Shown: positions 47,888 through 59,603 of the stretch, one piece after another
Layout of the letters: each line of letters begins with the position of its first letter
How positions within the stretch are numbered: position 1 is the first letter of the stretch
Origin: Lotus japonicus
Taxonomy: Eukaryota > Streptophyta > Magnoliopsida > Fabales > Fabaceae
NCBI RefSeq assembly: GCF_012489685.1
Contig: NC_080041.1
Location: 102,014,760-102,078,759, forward strand
Reading direction: 5' to 3'
DNA length: 64,000 nt
The notes under the pieces: generated by a model
The model's input: only the letters and a program-made list of their open reading frames with translations
Database searches by the model: none
Told to the model about the DNA's origin: nothing
Made by a program: the position numbers and the translations under genes

Positions 47888-47925
47888 GTGAGTTGTGTTT
47901 TTTTTTTTGAAAGTGAGTTGTGTTT
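47888..47925 (-). mobile_element. Micro-insertion with 13-bp duplication and a paralogous empty site
   Basis: GTGAGTTGTGTTT (47888-47900 and 47913-47925) brackets 12 bases, eight T then GAAA. At 41003-41023 the copy 1 flank reads GGTGAGTTGTGTTTAAGAC without the insert or the second repeat. Confidence 0.75.
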
Positions 47926-47999
47926 AAGACTTGGATTATGAGCAGATTCAAAATCTATGTAGATATGTGGATCAGGAGTGAAAATTTTCTAATGTTTAC

Positions 48000-48723
48000 T
48001 GATGTTGATGTTGAAATTTTGTATCTATTCCATTTCACATGTATGCATTAAATAGGTATAAGTGAAACCTTTTAAATGTGGTGCTTGCTGTAGTACTTTA
48101 AACCAAATTAAGGTGTGGTACCTAAAATGCCATTAACCAATAGAAAATATACAATTTAAACTTAGAGGAAGAGGATAAAGGAAGATTTGGAGGTTTAATA
48201 TGGGTGAAGCTTGAAGGAAGAAATACTCACATGAAAAGAATTTTTATGACCTCTCAGAATTGCAAGTTGAACTAAAAACCCTAATTTTAAAATTGTGCAT
48301 TTCATAAAATAAACAAACTTAAGAATTATATGTTATTAATTCATTAAGTCGATCATTGAACTTTTTAAAATGACAATAATATATCATTTCGCCTTTTTTC
48401 CAACAAAATTATAACTTAAAATATTACATGGGGTACCACACCCAAAAAAAATCTAGATACCACAAAATTCACGAATTAAATTTGGTTGAGTCACTTTTTT
48501 TAATGAATAAATATTTGGATGAGTTTAGTTTCAGCTACCGCCCAAGTGAGGTTTATATATCCTTTATAGAGGTTTATATAAATCATTCACTAACATAACT
48601 CTCTCTCGTAATGAAAATTGAACATACAATCTCTTGAAGGAGATGCTCCGTCCTTAGGAATGAGCTAGCATGTGTTGGCTTGTAAATTTTGTTAGCTAGA
48701 TCACTTATTTTTTGGACTGACGT
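48000..48723. other. Intergenic DNA, nothing recognised
   Basis: AT-rich, no gene seen. Confidence 0.35.
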
Positions 48724-48772
48724 ATATATGGAGCTTAATTTTTTTTTTTGAAAGTAATATATGGAGCTTAAT
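48724..48772 (-). mobile_element. Micro-insertion with 16-bp target duplication
   Basis: ATATATGGAGCTTAAT (48724-48739 and 48757-48772) brackets 17 bases, a run of T then GAAAGTA. Confidence 0.65.
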
Positions 48773-49571
48773 ATATAAGTTCATAATTGTTATTTTATAT
48801 TTCCTTTCTTCTATAAAATAAATGCTAGGGTCATTGTATAAAATTTGAAAATTACCAGATATCTTTAATTGCAATAAATTTAATTGTATTGCATCAATAA
48901 TAATCAATCAATATATATACACGTAAACATCACTTGATCTATACATTAAAGAATAGGAATTAGTTACTAATAACATTTATAGTATGAATTATATTAATTA
49001 ATAATTGTAAAAAAATTCTCCTTTTCATATTTAAAATAAAAAACTTAATCCTACTGTAACAAAAAAAAAATTAAAAACTTAATATTATTAAATTTTTTAA
49101 TATTAATTACAATTTGAGAAAAATAAAATAAAAATAATAATGGTGATAATAAGTAAAAGTGAAATTGACTGAAATTAATAAAAAAAATTAATAAGTTATT
49201 ATGACTATTTATGTTATTCATTATATTAATTACTAATTTCAAAAAAAATCTCATATTTAAAATTAGATATTAATATTATCTGAATTTTATTTATTAATCA
49301 AAATTTTAGGAAATTTTTAAATGATAATAATAATAGAAATAGTAATAATAAGTAAATATGACTTGACCCTTAAATTAATAGCAATATTAATTATTAATTA
49401 ATAATATTATATATTTATACTAATTATAAGACTTTTTAATTTCTCATATATTAAAATTAAGATTAATATGATTTTAATTTTAAATCAAAATAATTAATAT
49501 GCCTAATATATAACAAATTTATTAAGTATTAAAGTTAGCATAACAAAAAAGTAATAAATTTAAGAATATCT

Positions 49572-49573
<2 letters not shown>
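48773..49573. other. Very AT-rich intergenic DNA
   Basis: No gene seen; the Phe/Ile/Asn-rich frames here are composition artefacts. Confidence 0.4.

Positions 49574-49616
<43 letters not shown>
49574..49616. repeat. (TA)n microsatellite
   Basis: About 20 TA units. Confidence 0.9.
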
Positions 49617-49619
<3 letters not shown>

Positions 49620-49721
49620 CTTGATTTTTACATTAGAAACAAGATTGATTTTTTATTCATTGTCATTTTTAAAAGTATTTATATATTAGTTAGTGAAGTA
49701 AGAGATAAAGATAAAGTCTGA

Positions 49722-49825
49722 ATTTTTTATTGATACATCGGAAAGATAAGTTGTACATGCCAGGAATCAATCCCTGAACCTCTCCTACCCAATCCATATG
49801 TCCCCAGCTCCTACTACTTGAGCCA
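49722..49825 (-). mobile_element. tRNA-derived SINE, 5' end lost
   Basis: On the minus strand: box A-like TGGCTCAAGTAGTAGGAG, box B-like GGTTCAGGGATTGATTCC, then a tail CCGATGTATCAATAAAAAA. The SINE ends abruptly in box A, where the truncated copia LTR begins. Confidence 0.65.
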
Positions 49826-50144
49826 GATTTCTCCCTCCACAAACGACTTCTCACCGATGCAACCGTCTAGATTGAAGACCCGGGAGTCACGAACCTGATG
49901 TCCAAAATTCGGATCGATTCGACAGTGAACGAAGGCGCTACGACAGATCTACAGAGACTGCTATGAGTATGTGGCGAAAATGGTTTCTGTTCTTTCTCTC
50001 TCACTTTTCAGCTTCTCTATCTTCACAAAATGGGCTAACTCTCTTTTTGCTCAAACTGACCTCTCTCCACTTGTTAAGTGAGACAAAGTGAGCTTACATA
50101 TTTCGGTCTTTCTCCATATAGGAAGAGAGCCCGAAACCCCAACA
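49820..50144 (-). repeat. Truncated 3' LTR of the decayed copia element
   Basis: Starts TGTTGGGGTTTCGGGC on the minus strand (ending at 50144). It aligns with 54535-54861 of the 5' LTR but lacks the remaining 355 bp, being joined to SINE sequence at GAGCCA. The polypurine tract AGGGGGAGAT lies just inside at 50145-50157. Confidence 0.8.
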
Positions 50145-50160
50145 AATCTCCCCCTAACAA

Positions 50161-53002
50161 CTATGTGGAGAGGACCGCCAAACCGGCGATCTCACAGCAA
50201 GTTTCAAACTTGCCTCTCGGTAATGCCTTTGTCATCATATCAGCACCATTATCATCTGTATGAATCTTGGCCAATTCAAACAACCCAGCATCCAATGCAT
50301 CACGTATCCAATGATACCTCACATCAATGTGTTTGGACCTAGAATGAAAAGTTGGATTCTTACCAAGATGAAACGCACTTGGACTATCACAAAATAGCAA
50401 GTATTTGTCCTGCACAAAACCCAGCTCCTGCAAGAATTTCTTCAACCAAATTAACTTCTTGCATGCTTCTGTAATGGTAATGATCTATGCCTCAGTAGTG
50501 GACAATGCAAGACACCTTTGCAATCTTGATTTTCATGCCACAACTCCCCCTGCAAACTTAATTAGGTAGTCTGAAGTGAACTTTTTGGAATCAATGTCTC
50601 CGGCCATATTAGAATCAGTATAGCCCACAAGGGTAGGCTTATCACCTCCAAAACAAAGCCTCAAACTACTAGTACCATAAAGATACCTCAAAATATATTT
50701 CACAGCATTCCAATGCTCTCTACCTGGATTAGACAGAAATCTACTGTCTGTACCAACAACATGCACTATATCTGGTCTTGTGCACACCATTGCATACATA
50801 AAGGTACTCACAGCTGATGCATAAGGAACTTGTTGCATATCTGATTTTTTAGCTTCATTTGAGAGACTCTGTTTAGCACTCAATTTAAAATGAGGAGCAA
50901 GAGGAGTGCTTACCACCTTAGCCTTTTCCATATGGAACCTCTGTAGCACCCTTTTGACATAGTGCTCTTGTGACAACCAAAGTTTCTTCTCTTTCCTAGC
51001 ACACATGATTCTTATACCAAGAATCTACTTAACAGCTCTCATGTCTTTCATGGAAAATGACTCGCCCTATTTCTTCTTTAACCTGTCAATCATGGAAATA
51101 TTTTCCCCAACAATAAGCATGTCTTGAACATACAATAACAGGATAATGAAATCATCATCATCAAACTTTTTAATAAAGACACAGTGATCAGAATTAGTCT
51201 TCTCGTATCCTTGATCGCACATAACAGACTCAAACTTCTTATACCACTGACGCGGAGCCTGCTTCAAGCCATATAGGATCTTCCTCAACCTACGATCATA
51301 GTCTTCCTTTCCATCAACAAGAAAGCCACAAAGTTGCTGCAAGTAAATCTCTTCCTCCAAATCACCATGAAGGAAAACGGTTTTTTCATCCATTTGCTAT
51401 ACTTCCAAATCTAGAGTAGCAGCCAAACTCAACACGGTTCTAATGGATGACATCTTCACCACAGGAGAAAAAATCTCTTTGAAATCAACACCCTTTCTCT
51501 GTTTGTTCCTCGGATATTTAGAATTACTTTCTTGCTTCACCCTGTAAATCCACATGTTTTCCAAAGCCTTCTTGCCTTTTGGAAATTCACCACATCAAAA
51601 GTGTGATTATCATGCAAAGACTTAATCTCTTCTTGCGTAGCGTCCAACAACTTCTTCTTTTAATCACTCTCCATGGCCTCTTGAAAACTCTCAGGTTCTC
51701 CTCGATCTGTCAAGGTAACATAGTCATCAGAAGAATACATGGTAGATGGTTTTCTCTGCCTAGTAGACCTCCAAAGTCGAGCTTGAGGTGGTACATGAGC
51801 TTCACCAAAATTCTCATCTTGTAACATCTCATGTTCCTCTTCAGCATCATCAACAGGAACATCTAAATCATCTCCAAGCTGCTGATCACCAACATCATCA
51901 TGTTGCTCACCATTCTGAACATTATTCTCAGCAATACCCAAATCATGAAAAAGTGTCCGAATTGGATCAACATCAGACAAACTATTATCTCTCTCGGGTG
52001 TAGTCTTCTCCATCTTATCAATGTATTCAATGGTTTGATCTTGCATGAACTTCACATCACAACTTCTTACTGCCTTCTTCTCAACAAGATCATACAGCCT
52101 GTAGCCAAATTCATCTTGATCATAAATGATAAAGATGCACTGCCTTGTCTTCGCATCCAACTTGGATCTTTCATCCTTTGGAACATACACATCTGCGTTG
52201 CAACCAAACACACGTAAATGATCATACCTGACATTCTTGCTAAATCAAATTTTGTCTGGCACATCTGCATTCAAAGCAACTGCAGGACTGATATTAATAA
52301 CATGCACTACCGTGTACAATTCTTCTCCCCAAAAATTCTTGGGCAACTTTGCTGCATAAAGCATACACCTAATTTTTTCAATCAAAGTCCTGTTCATCCT
52401 CTCCGCTAACCCTTTCAGCTGATGAGTTTTAAGAGGAGTCTTTTCATGTCTGATACCCTGCTACTTGCAATAAACATCAAATGGACCACAATACCCATCA
52501 CCATTGTCAGTACGAATGCATTCAGCTTCTTGCTTGACTATCTCTCAGCCATTACATGGAACTCTTTGAATTTCTCCAAAACTTGGTCCTTTGTCTTCAA
52601 AGCATATACCACAAGCTTCCTGGAACAATCATCAATAAAGATAACAAAGTAAAGTGCACCACTAAAAGACTTTAGCTTCAAAGGGCCACAAACATCAGAA
52701 TGCACCAATTCAAGCAACTCTGACTTCCTTGAGTGATGATGTTTCTTGAAGGATACTCTAGTCTGCTTACTAGTCATGCAATGAGAACATTTCTCCAACT
52801 CTGCACTCTTGAATCATGGAAGCACATTTTTAGCTAAACAATTCAACCATTTTTCACTGATATGACTAAGCCTGCGCTGCCACAAAGAAGCCTCCTTATC
52901 CATGGTGTTCACATTGTCTTTAGCAACCAATGCTTTAGTCCAATTCAGTTTATTAATTTTCTCTCTTCTGGTCATAACCATGTTACCTCTGGTGAGTTTC
53001 AA
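50161..53002 (-). pseudogene. Copia pol relic (integrase, reverse transcriptase, RNase H)
   Basis: Frame pieces from high to low coordinates: GAG-pre-integrase with LWQRRLSHIS (52814-53002); integrase core with CSHCMTSKQTRVSF and LVHSDVCGPL (52538-52798); integrase C-terminal part (51660-52211); reverse transcriptase with LLLYVQDMLIVGE in place of the usual YVDD box (51067-51393); RT connection with YASAVSTFMYAMVCTRPDI (50533-51006); and RNase H end with SKHIDVRYHWIRDAL (50161-50445). Stops and frameshifts separate all of them. Confidence 0.85.
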
Positions 53003-53401
53003 TTTTCAAAAACCAAAGTGATTATCATAACCACCATCATCAAACATATGCACGGAGATCAAATTAAAGCGAACATCTGGAGCATGTTTGACTCCTCTAA
53101 GCAACAACTACACTCCCATGTTGGTCTGCAAACAAATATCACCAATACCAACCACCTTAGACACATCATCATTACCCATCTTCAACACTCTGAAATCACC
53201 ATAAGTGTAAGATGTGAAGAAATTCTTCATTGGTGTAACATGCAGTGTAGCACCACTATAAATTATCCACATGATCTCATCTGATAAAAAATTGACTAAA
53301 TCATGGTCACGGAGAATAATTAAATCATCACAAGTAGCAATAGTAACACGATCATATGATCCTTCTCTCTCTACTTACTCTTGTTGCCTTTGCTCTCTCG
53401 T

Positions 53402-54133
53402 TTACATATAAAACAGTTTTTTCTTGTATCTTGACTTGTACTTACTTCTGTTTTTATCTCTACTTGCACTTATGCTTTTCTCTCTACTCCCTTTTTTGGT
53501 TCCTTTTTTCTGACTTCTCCCCCTGTTCTCAGTAACAAGTACCTCGAAATGAGATGAAGTACTATGTGTCTTCCATCTCATCTCCTGATTAATAACACTG
53601 CCCTTTACATTTTCAAAAGAGACAACACCATCTGAGGATGAATTAGTAATTGAAACCCGAAAAGTTTTCCAAGAATTTGGTAGAGTATTCAGTAGCCATA
53701 GTCTCAACCCTTCGTCATCAAATTTGATGCTCATTCCTGACAATTTATCTCAAAGCCCCTGAAAATCATTCAAGTGATTTGAAATAGAAGTCCCCTCCTT
53801 GTACCTCAAATTCATCAAGGAATTCAACAAATACAATTTATTATTTCCTGATTAAGAACCATACAAAGATTCAATCTTCTGCCACAAGGATCTTGCATGT
53901 TCCTCACTAGAAATGTGATTGTAAACATTGTCTTCTACAAATTGCCGAATGAAACCACAATCCTGCTGATGATCAAAACCCCATTCCTCATCGGACATGT
54001 CTTCCGGCTTCTCTGTAGAAAACACAGGACGATGCAACTTCTTCACAAATAAAAGATCCTTCATCTTGCCCTTCCACAAGTGATAATTAGTGTCATTCAA
54101 ACAGATCATCCTACTTGTATTTGCCTCCATCAT
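53402..54133 (-). pseudogene. Copia gag relic
   Basis: Begins in the usual copia style ([18 protein letters not shown]) at 54133 and is open to 53852. It resumes at 53743 with LRLWLLNTLPNSWKTFR, then a basic tail where the CCHC knuckle should be. Internal stops interrupt it. Confidence 0.8.
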
Positions 54134-54164
54134 TCAAACAAGTCAAAAGCCCCTTAACCAAAGA

Positions 54165-54176
54165 GCTCTGATACCA
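54165..54176 (-). other. Primer binding site of the decayed copia element
   Basis: TGGTATCAGAGC on the minus strand, complementary to the initiator Met-tRNA 3' end, three bases inside the 5' LTR. Confidence 0.85.
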
Positions 54177-54179
54177 CTA

Positions 54180-54861
54180 TGATGGGAAATTCAACACAAT
54201 TAACAACAACTCTAACTGTGCAATAAGCAACGGATAATCAATTTCCCCAACTTGTTGAATCCGTGAGGAGCAATAACAAATATAGCAGCAACTAAAAATC
54301 ACAATAAAAGAGACACCAATATTTTTAACGGGGAAAAAATCTTCTCAATGTGAGAAGTAAAACAACCACGGGCACACGCCAGTAATCAAGCTCCACTATG
54401 ATCAAATAAGGATACAAGAGAGTCTCAAAATGTAGCACAAATCGTGCTCAATAATCAGCCAAAACAACAAGGCAACAAGCATGAAATTGAGAACAAAGTA
54501 GAACAGAAAAACGAGCAAAACACTGCTACTGTCCGAGCCATATTTCTCCCTCCACAGACGACTTCTCACCGATCCAACAGTCCAAATTGAAGACCCAGGA
54601 GTCACGAACCTCCTGTCCAAATTTTGGACAAATCCGACAGTGAACGAATGCGCTACGACAGATCTACCGAGACTGCTCTGAGTATGTGCGAAAATTGTTT
54701 CTCTTATTTCCCTCTCACTTTTGAGCTTCTCTCTTCACAAAATGAGCTAACTTTCTTTTTGCTCAAAACTGACCTCTCTCCACTTGTTAAGTGAGACAAA
54801 GTGGACTTATATATTTGAGTCTTTCTCCACATAGGAAAGAAGCCCCAAACCCCAACATTTT
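54180..54861 (-). repeat. 5' LTR of the decayed copia element
   Basis: 682 bp, reading TGTTGGGGTTTGGGG...CCCATCA on the minus strand. Confidence 0.85.
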
Positions 54862-55138
54862 GTTCACCACGAGTGACATCTTTACCTCCTTAATCGTTCT
54901 AAGCTTCTTTGAAAAAAAATGTTTAAGTACATGTCTTGATTAATAGTCTCTTATCCCACTTTGGGAGTGAATGTGATTAAATGAATTTATATTCATGTCA
55001 TTTCTTTCGTAACTAGCTTCTCATTTAAGGACAAAAACAATGTTCAAATACGTACACAAGGTTAATCTTGATTCTTGAAAGTTGATATATGATATTGAAC
55101 TTGAGATCATTACATGGAGGGTGTTTAAAATATTGTAT

Positions 55139-58100
55139 TCACGCCGAGCAATCATGGTTGTTGTTACTAATTTGCTCAATTTCACTAATCTTTTGGCGCA
55201 ACAAAAATGAGAGGGAAGAAGATTGAGAAATATCAAGAACGGGCTTTCCTTGATCCTGTATCAAACTGTAAGACCATGCCCCTAAAAGTGCCCCAGTAAC
55301 AGGTCCAAGAATATAGACCCAAATTCCCTTGTAGGATGCACCTGCAATTGCAGGACCTAATGTCCTTGCTGGGTTCATTGATCCACCTGAAATGGGTCTG
55401 CATAAATGGACAAGATAATTTTTTTCATTAGGATTGACCAAAAAAGGAAAACTTTTGCCTTAGCAAGATTGATTATGTTAATAATTTTCAAATCATAGGC
55501 TAATTTCATGGTTTTTTAACTTAACTTTCAACTAAGTCTTATTCAATAAGTTTTTTTTTCTATGCTGATGTAATATTTTTTTTTGCTAACTAAGGGAGGA
55601 GGAATACACTTTTTAAGCAATTCTACGGACTATGTCAAAAGAATGATCGACTTACGAACCATATTTTTAATTATTACATGATGTATCTTATGAGAATGAT
55701 CTTCTTATGTGAGAATATTGAGAATAAATCATGAGATATAATAATGAAAGGTTAAAAATAAAACTTTAAGTAATGTGATTTTTTTGACATGTTTAAGTGC
55801 CCATATAACCATTTATTATCTTTTAATGATCATTCATTATTAAATTTAATGGTCATAAATTATTTCCATCATTCTCATATAAAAATACATTACTCATAAA
55901 ATACATTACCTAAATAAAGAATCGTGTTTCATATATATTATTTACAATATGATACGTTAAATTCAATTTGCAAAGAAACCCTTTTAATTTGTTAGTGACA
56001 TTTTTCTTGATAAAGCATTTTTACTCCATATAATTTCTTACCCGGCGACAATGCTTGCTATGCTAACAGAAGAACCTACTGCTACTCCTGCTAGCTCTCC
56101 AATCTGCCAAATAACATCATTTTTTTTTTAGAAATGGTTAAAAATTATTGCTTAAGGGGAAATAAATTGGGAAATTTTATCATTGTTGTCAGAATTTTAC
56201 TGCTTTTGTGTCAATAGAGGAAGCCGTGGCAATGAACACCATGGTGAAGGTAGACACTATTTCCATGATTAGTGCTTGAACATTTGATCCAGAAGGTGAA
56301 GTTGTCCCAAGTTGCTTTGCTGGTGCTAACAACACTTGTAGTGTATAGGATGCGGAAATAGCTCCTATGAGTTGAGCTGCAATGTAAAATGGGACCTGCA
56401 AGGAAATTGTGAGCTAATTACAAAACTTAGTCCATAAAATTAATTGGTTAACTAGCACAAATTTAAAATCTGTCTTTTTTTCTCGGTTTTTTCCTAAGAT
56501 ATTTCCACAACAATCATCAATGAGACTAATTTTTTCGAGACTCAAAAATCGAACTGCTCATAGATCGAATTAAAACTTGGACTAAATGTTTAAGGGGTCA
56601 AGTATCTACCAGCTGTGCTAGATTTTGTTGGTAGTTTATAATTTTTTTTGTTATTTCAATATATAGTACTATTAATTTTAAGAAATATATTTTATATTTC
56701 ATATCATATAAAAAAATTTAAAATCCTCTCACTTTTTAAGGGTAGGAGAATGTACATAAATATGCTATGCATCATTTTGTACCTGGGAGGCTATGTGGTT
56801 CAAATTCTTTTCACATGCAGATATATAATTTGTAGAGAATGTATAGACCATATAAATTGTCCCATTATTTCTTGTCCATGACCATGGACCACTTTAGGTC
56901 TACTGTCAGACGTGAAATTGGCCTGTACCTGTTTTTTTCCTTGGCTGAAACCATCTTGACCTGGACTTGACCCAGTACAAATGTGGGTCAGACTCAGATT
57001 CATATGAAGTAATATGTGGATCCTACAGTTTAGACGTTTATTTCCACAAAAAAAATATTATAGGGTCAGCAAATGCTATGATGAAATTACTAATAGGCTA
57101 CTCAAAAATTTACAGAGTTTAGATAATTTTGTGAAGAATTCTGTTTGTAGTGAAACTAAACCCTGTAAGAAGTATGGATATAGGGGAGGTCTCAGTTCGA
57201 ATGATCATAGTAGTAATTTGATATCAAGATTGGGATCTTGGAGATTGTAAAAGTAAACAAAAATGATTCATAAACATATAATGCATACATTCAATTGACA
57301 TTATGAATGATAAATATTGAGAAGGTAGAAAATTGTAATATATGATAAAAAAAAAAACATAGAAAGAAAAATTAGATGTTTGTTGTGCTAAGTCACTAGT
57401 TGTCTTGAAAGTTTAAGTTGTTGGCCCTATCAATGATTTTATATTTAGATTCTAACACACTCCCTCACAAAAGACTCTTTTAGGTTTGAAGCGTTGATAA
57501 ATGCACAACCATGTGCTTATATTCCACTTTTTAATTAAAATATGCGAAGGGTAAAGATCAAACTCTAGACTACTAAATCATAAAGGTTCTGATTCAACAT
57601 CTTCGGTCCACATGGCGAACAATATGAAACTCATCATGTAAGGATCTCATGAAACATTAACCTTAGTAAAGAAAGTTTGTTAGTATTCTTATTGTTTATG
57701 CCATTAATCTTCCTTGAGCATGAGTACTCCAAAACGAACATTATGTGGTGGGACTTGGAAGACATGTAAGACAAACCTGTTTCCAAGGAAAATGCCGGAC
57801 GGTGGCAAAAGCTAAGGAAACAGCTGGATTCATATGTGCCCCAGAGATGTGTCCAATTGAATAAATCATCACCGTCACGATTAATCCTCCTGCAAGTGAA
57901 GCTGCAAGTTTTGAGACTTTGTTTTCATCAATGGCATTCATAGCAGCAGAACCACTTGCCACAAATACCAACAGGAAGGTGCCTATTACCTCTGCAAATA
58001 CCTGTTATTTAGCACAAGAATCAAAATTAATCAAATGCCCGTTTCAAAATTCTTCTATAATTAATTCTAAAGTCAGAATCAATTTGAGAAGAAATTAACT

Positions 58101-58329
58101 TCTGCGAGTGATTTCTGTATGTAATATTTTCCAATGAAAACAAGACATATATGAATTGTAAAGATTAGAGTTCTCTTGAAGTTATTACCTTTCTGGGAAA
58201 TCCAGCAGGGTAGTTCTCTGCCAGTTTTGCAAAAGAAAGACAAAATGATTGATTTAGAGTTCTAGGATTTTGCATTCCACTTGTATCAGTGACAAAGCAG
58301 CATGATTTTCCAATATCTATCCCCTCCAT
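55139..58329 (-). CDS. NIP2: NIP-III (NIP2-type) aquaporin, candidate silicic acid channel
   Basis: Five exons on the minus strand, all GT-AG: 58189-58329, 57777-58001, 56201-56395, 56042-56103 and 55139-55397; 293 residues. It is an MIP channel with both NPA boxes intact: [12 protein letters not shown] (NPA 105-107) and [13 protein letters not shown] (NPA 216-218). By alignment to the family, the aromatic/arginine filter is G85, S204, G213 and R219. This GSGR set defines NIP subgroup III, the Lsi1-type channels for silicic acid, boric acid and arsenite. Exactly 108 residues separate the NPA boxes, the spacing reported as needed for silicon permeability. The protein is expected in the plasma membrane of root cells; the N- and C-terminal tails should be cytosolic, with a Ser-rich C-terminus. 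No frame damage is seen, so the gene appears functional; transport itself is inferred. Confidence 0.95.
56396..57776 (-). other. Second intron of the NIP gene, 1.38 kb
   Basis: Starts GTTTGT after HFPWKQ and ends TTGCAG. AT-rich, no recognised element or coding sequence inside. Confidence 0.7.
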
Positions 58330-58470
58330 GGTTGTTTATACCTTTTTAAGGAGCTTAATATATATTTGAGAAATGTGGTCTCCAATGTTTAACCACGAGT
58401 GGTATCAAGTGGCCCTTTTATAACGAAAATGTTGTGGGTGGATTGCTGCAGTGTAACTACTACGTTTTGT

Positions 58471-58748
58471 TTTTTTTTTTGGTACAACTCATAAAGAAAA
58501 AAGAAAGAAACCGGGAAACCCCGGGCTAAGGCCTCAAAGAGGTGACGCCCGACGCGTCAGCCAACAGAAGCAAACTCATGAAAGCTTCATCATGAAAAGC
58601 GCCATGCTTAGCCAAAAAATCTGCACACGCATTCCCCTCTCTCAAAACATGATGCAGCACCACATGCCAAGATCTCCCAAAAAGCTCTTTAATGTCCCAA
58701 ATCAGCGAAGCATAAAGATGAGTCGCAACAGGCACAGAATGCACAAGT
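58471..58748 (-). mobile_element. LINE 3' end with RNase H remnant, cut by a copia element
   Basis: On the minus strand a 72-residue frame (58526-58744) carries the C-terminal part of a plant non-LTR RNase H domain (HHVLREGNACADFLAKHG). A stop, a short 3' UTR and GTTGTACC plus a poly-A run (complement at 58470-58480) follow. The left side of the fragment in gene terms ends exactly where the copia LTR starts at 58749. Confidence 0.75.
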
Positions 58749-59258
58749 TGTTAGAATTTTGGGTCACAAATGTAACTTTTAATTGTGTTAGGGCCATTAT
58801 TTAATTAGCCAAAACTAAAGTGGTCTATTTAATATTGATCTTATGGCTAAGGGCATATGTGTTATGAAAAGGTATTGTGCGGATACCATAAGGCAATATT
58901 CTAATTTGATGAGGGGCCAAATTAGAAATATTGAAAACAGAATTGTAACTGATGCAGTTACTTATAGGGTTATGGTCCCCAATTGTAGACATAACAACGT
59001 AACAACGTAAAAAGTTTCTCCTCATCCCCATCAGAGGAGAACATCAGGAAACCCTAAGGGTGATCTACAATTGGAAGATCACAACCCCAGATCCTTCAGC
59101 GATTCCCATGGCTCATTCAGGTACGCTTCCGCTCTAGATCTTCATCATGTTTTTCGGGTATGGGTTAATCAAGTGTGGTTTAGGATTATGCTCCTATTTT
59201 CTATATGGGTAGAAAAGCATGTGGTTAGGAACAAATCCTTATTTATTAGAAACCTACA
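58749..59258 (+). repeat. 5' LTR of the copia element
   Basis: 510 bp, TGTTAGAATTTTGGG...AACCTACA. The end is set by the TG...CA rule and the primer site two bases later. Confidence 0.8.
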
Positions 59259-59553
59259 AGTGGTATCAGAGCCACCCATGCCTGATTCATGTATGATTTT
59301 GGTAATTTTGAGATTAGGGTTTCAATTTTAGGTTATTTTTTCATGTCTGCAGTTTCGGTTTTTTATTTTGCCATTGGTCATCACATGTTTGGTTGATGAA
59401 GTATTGGGTTTTCGTTTTAATTGTTGAGAAAATTCAGATATGTATGCAATCATAAACTGCATCTTGTTTCGTTTGGCTTATAATAAAACGAAATTGGTAA
59501 TATTTAAATCGAACTGGTGGGCTTGCTGGCACCACTAGCTATTGCTCGTCTCA

Positions 59554-59603
<50 letters not shown>

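Larger units (their letters stand above)
49820..54861 (-). mobile_element. Decayed Ty1-copia retrotransposon
   Basis: A minus-strand element with a 5' LTR (54180-54861), primer site, gag, integrase, reverse transcriptase and RNase H relics, a polypurine tract and a shortened 3' LTR (49820-50144). The order gag-integrase-RT-RNase H is that of Ty1-copia. The coding region is broken by many stops and frameshifts, and the LTRs differ at several percent of positions, so it is old and immobile. Confidence 0.9.
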
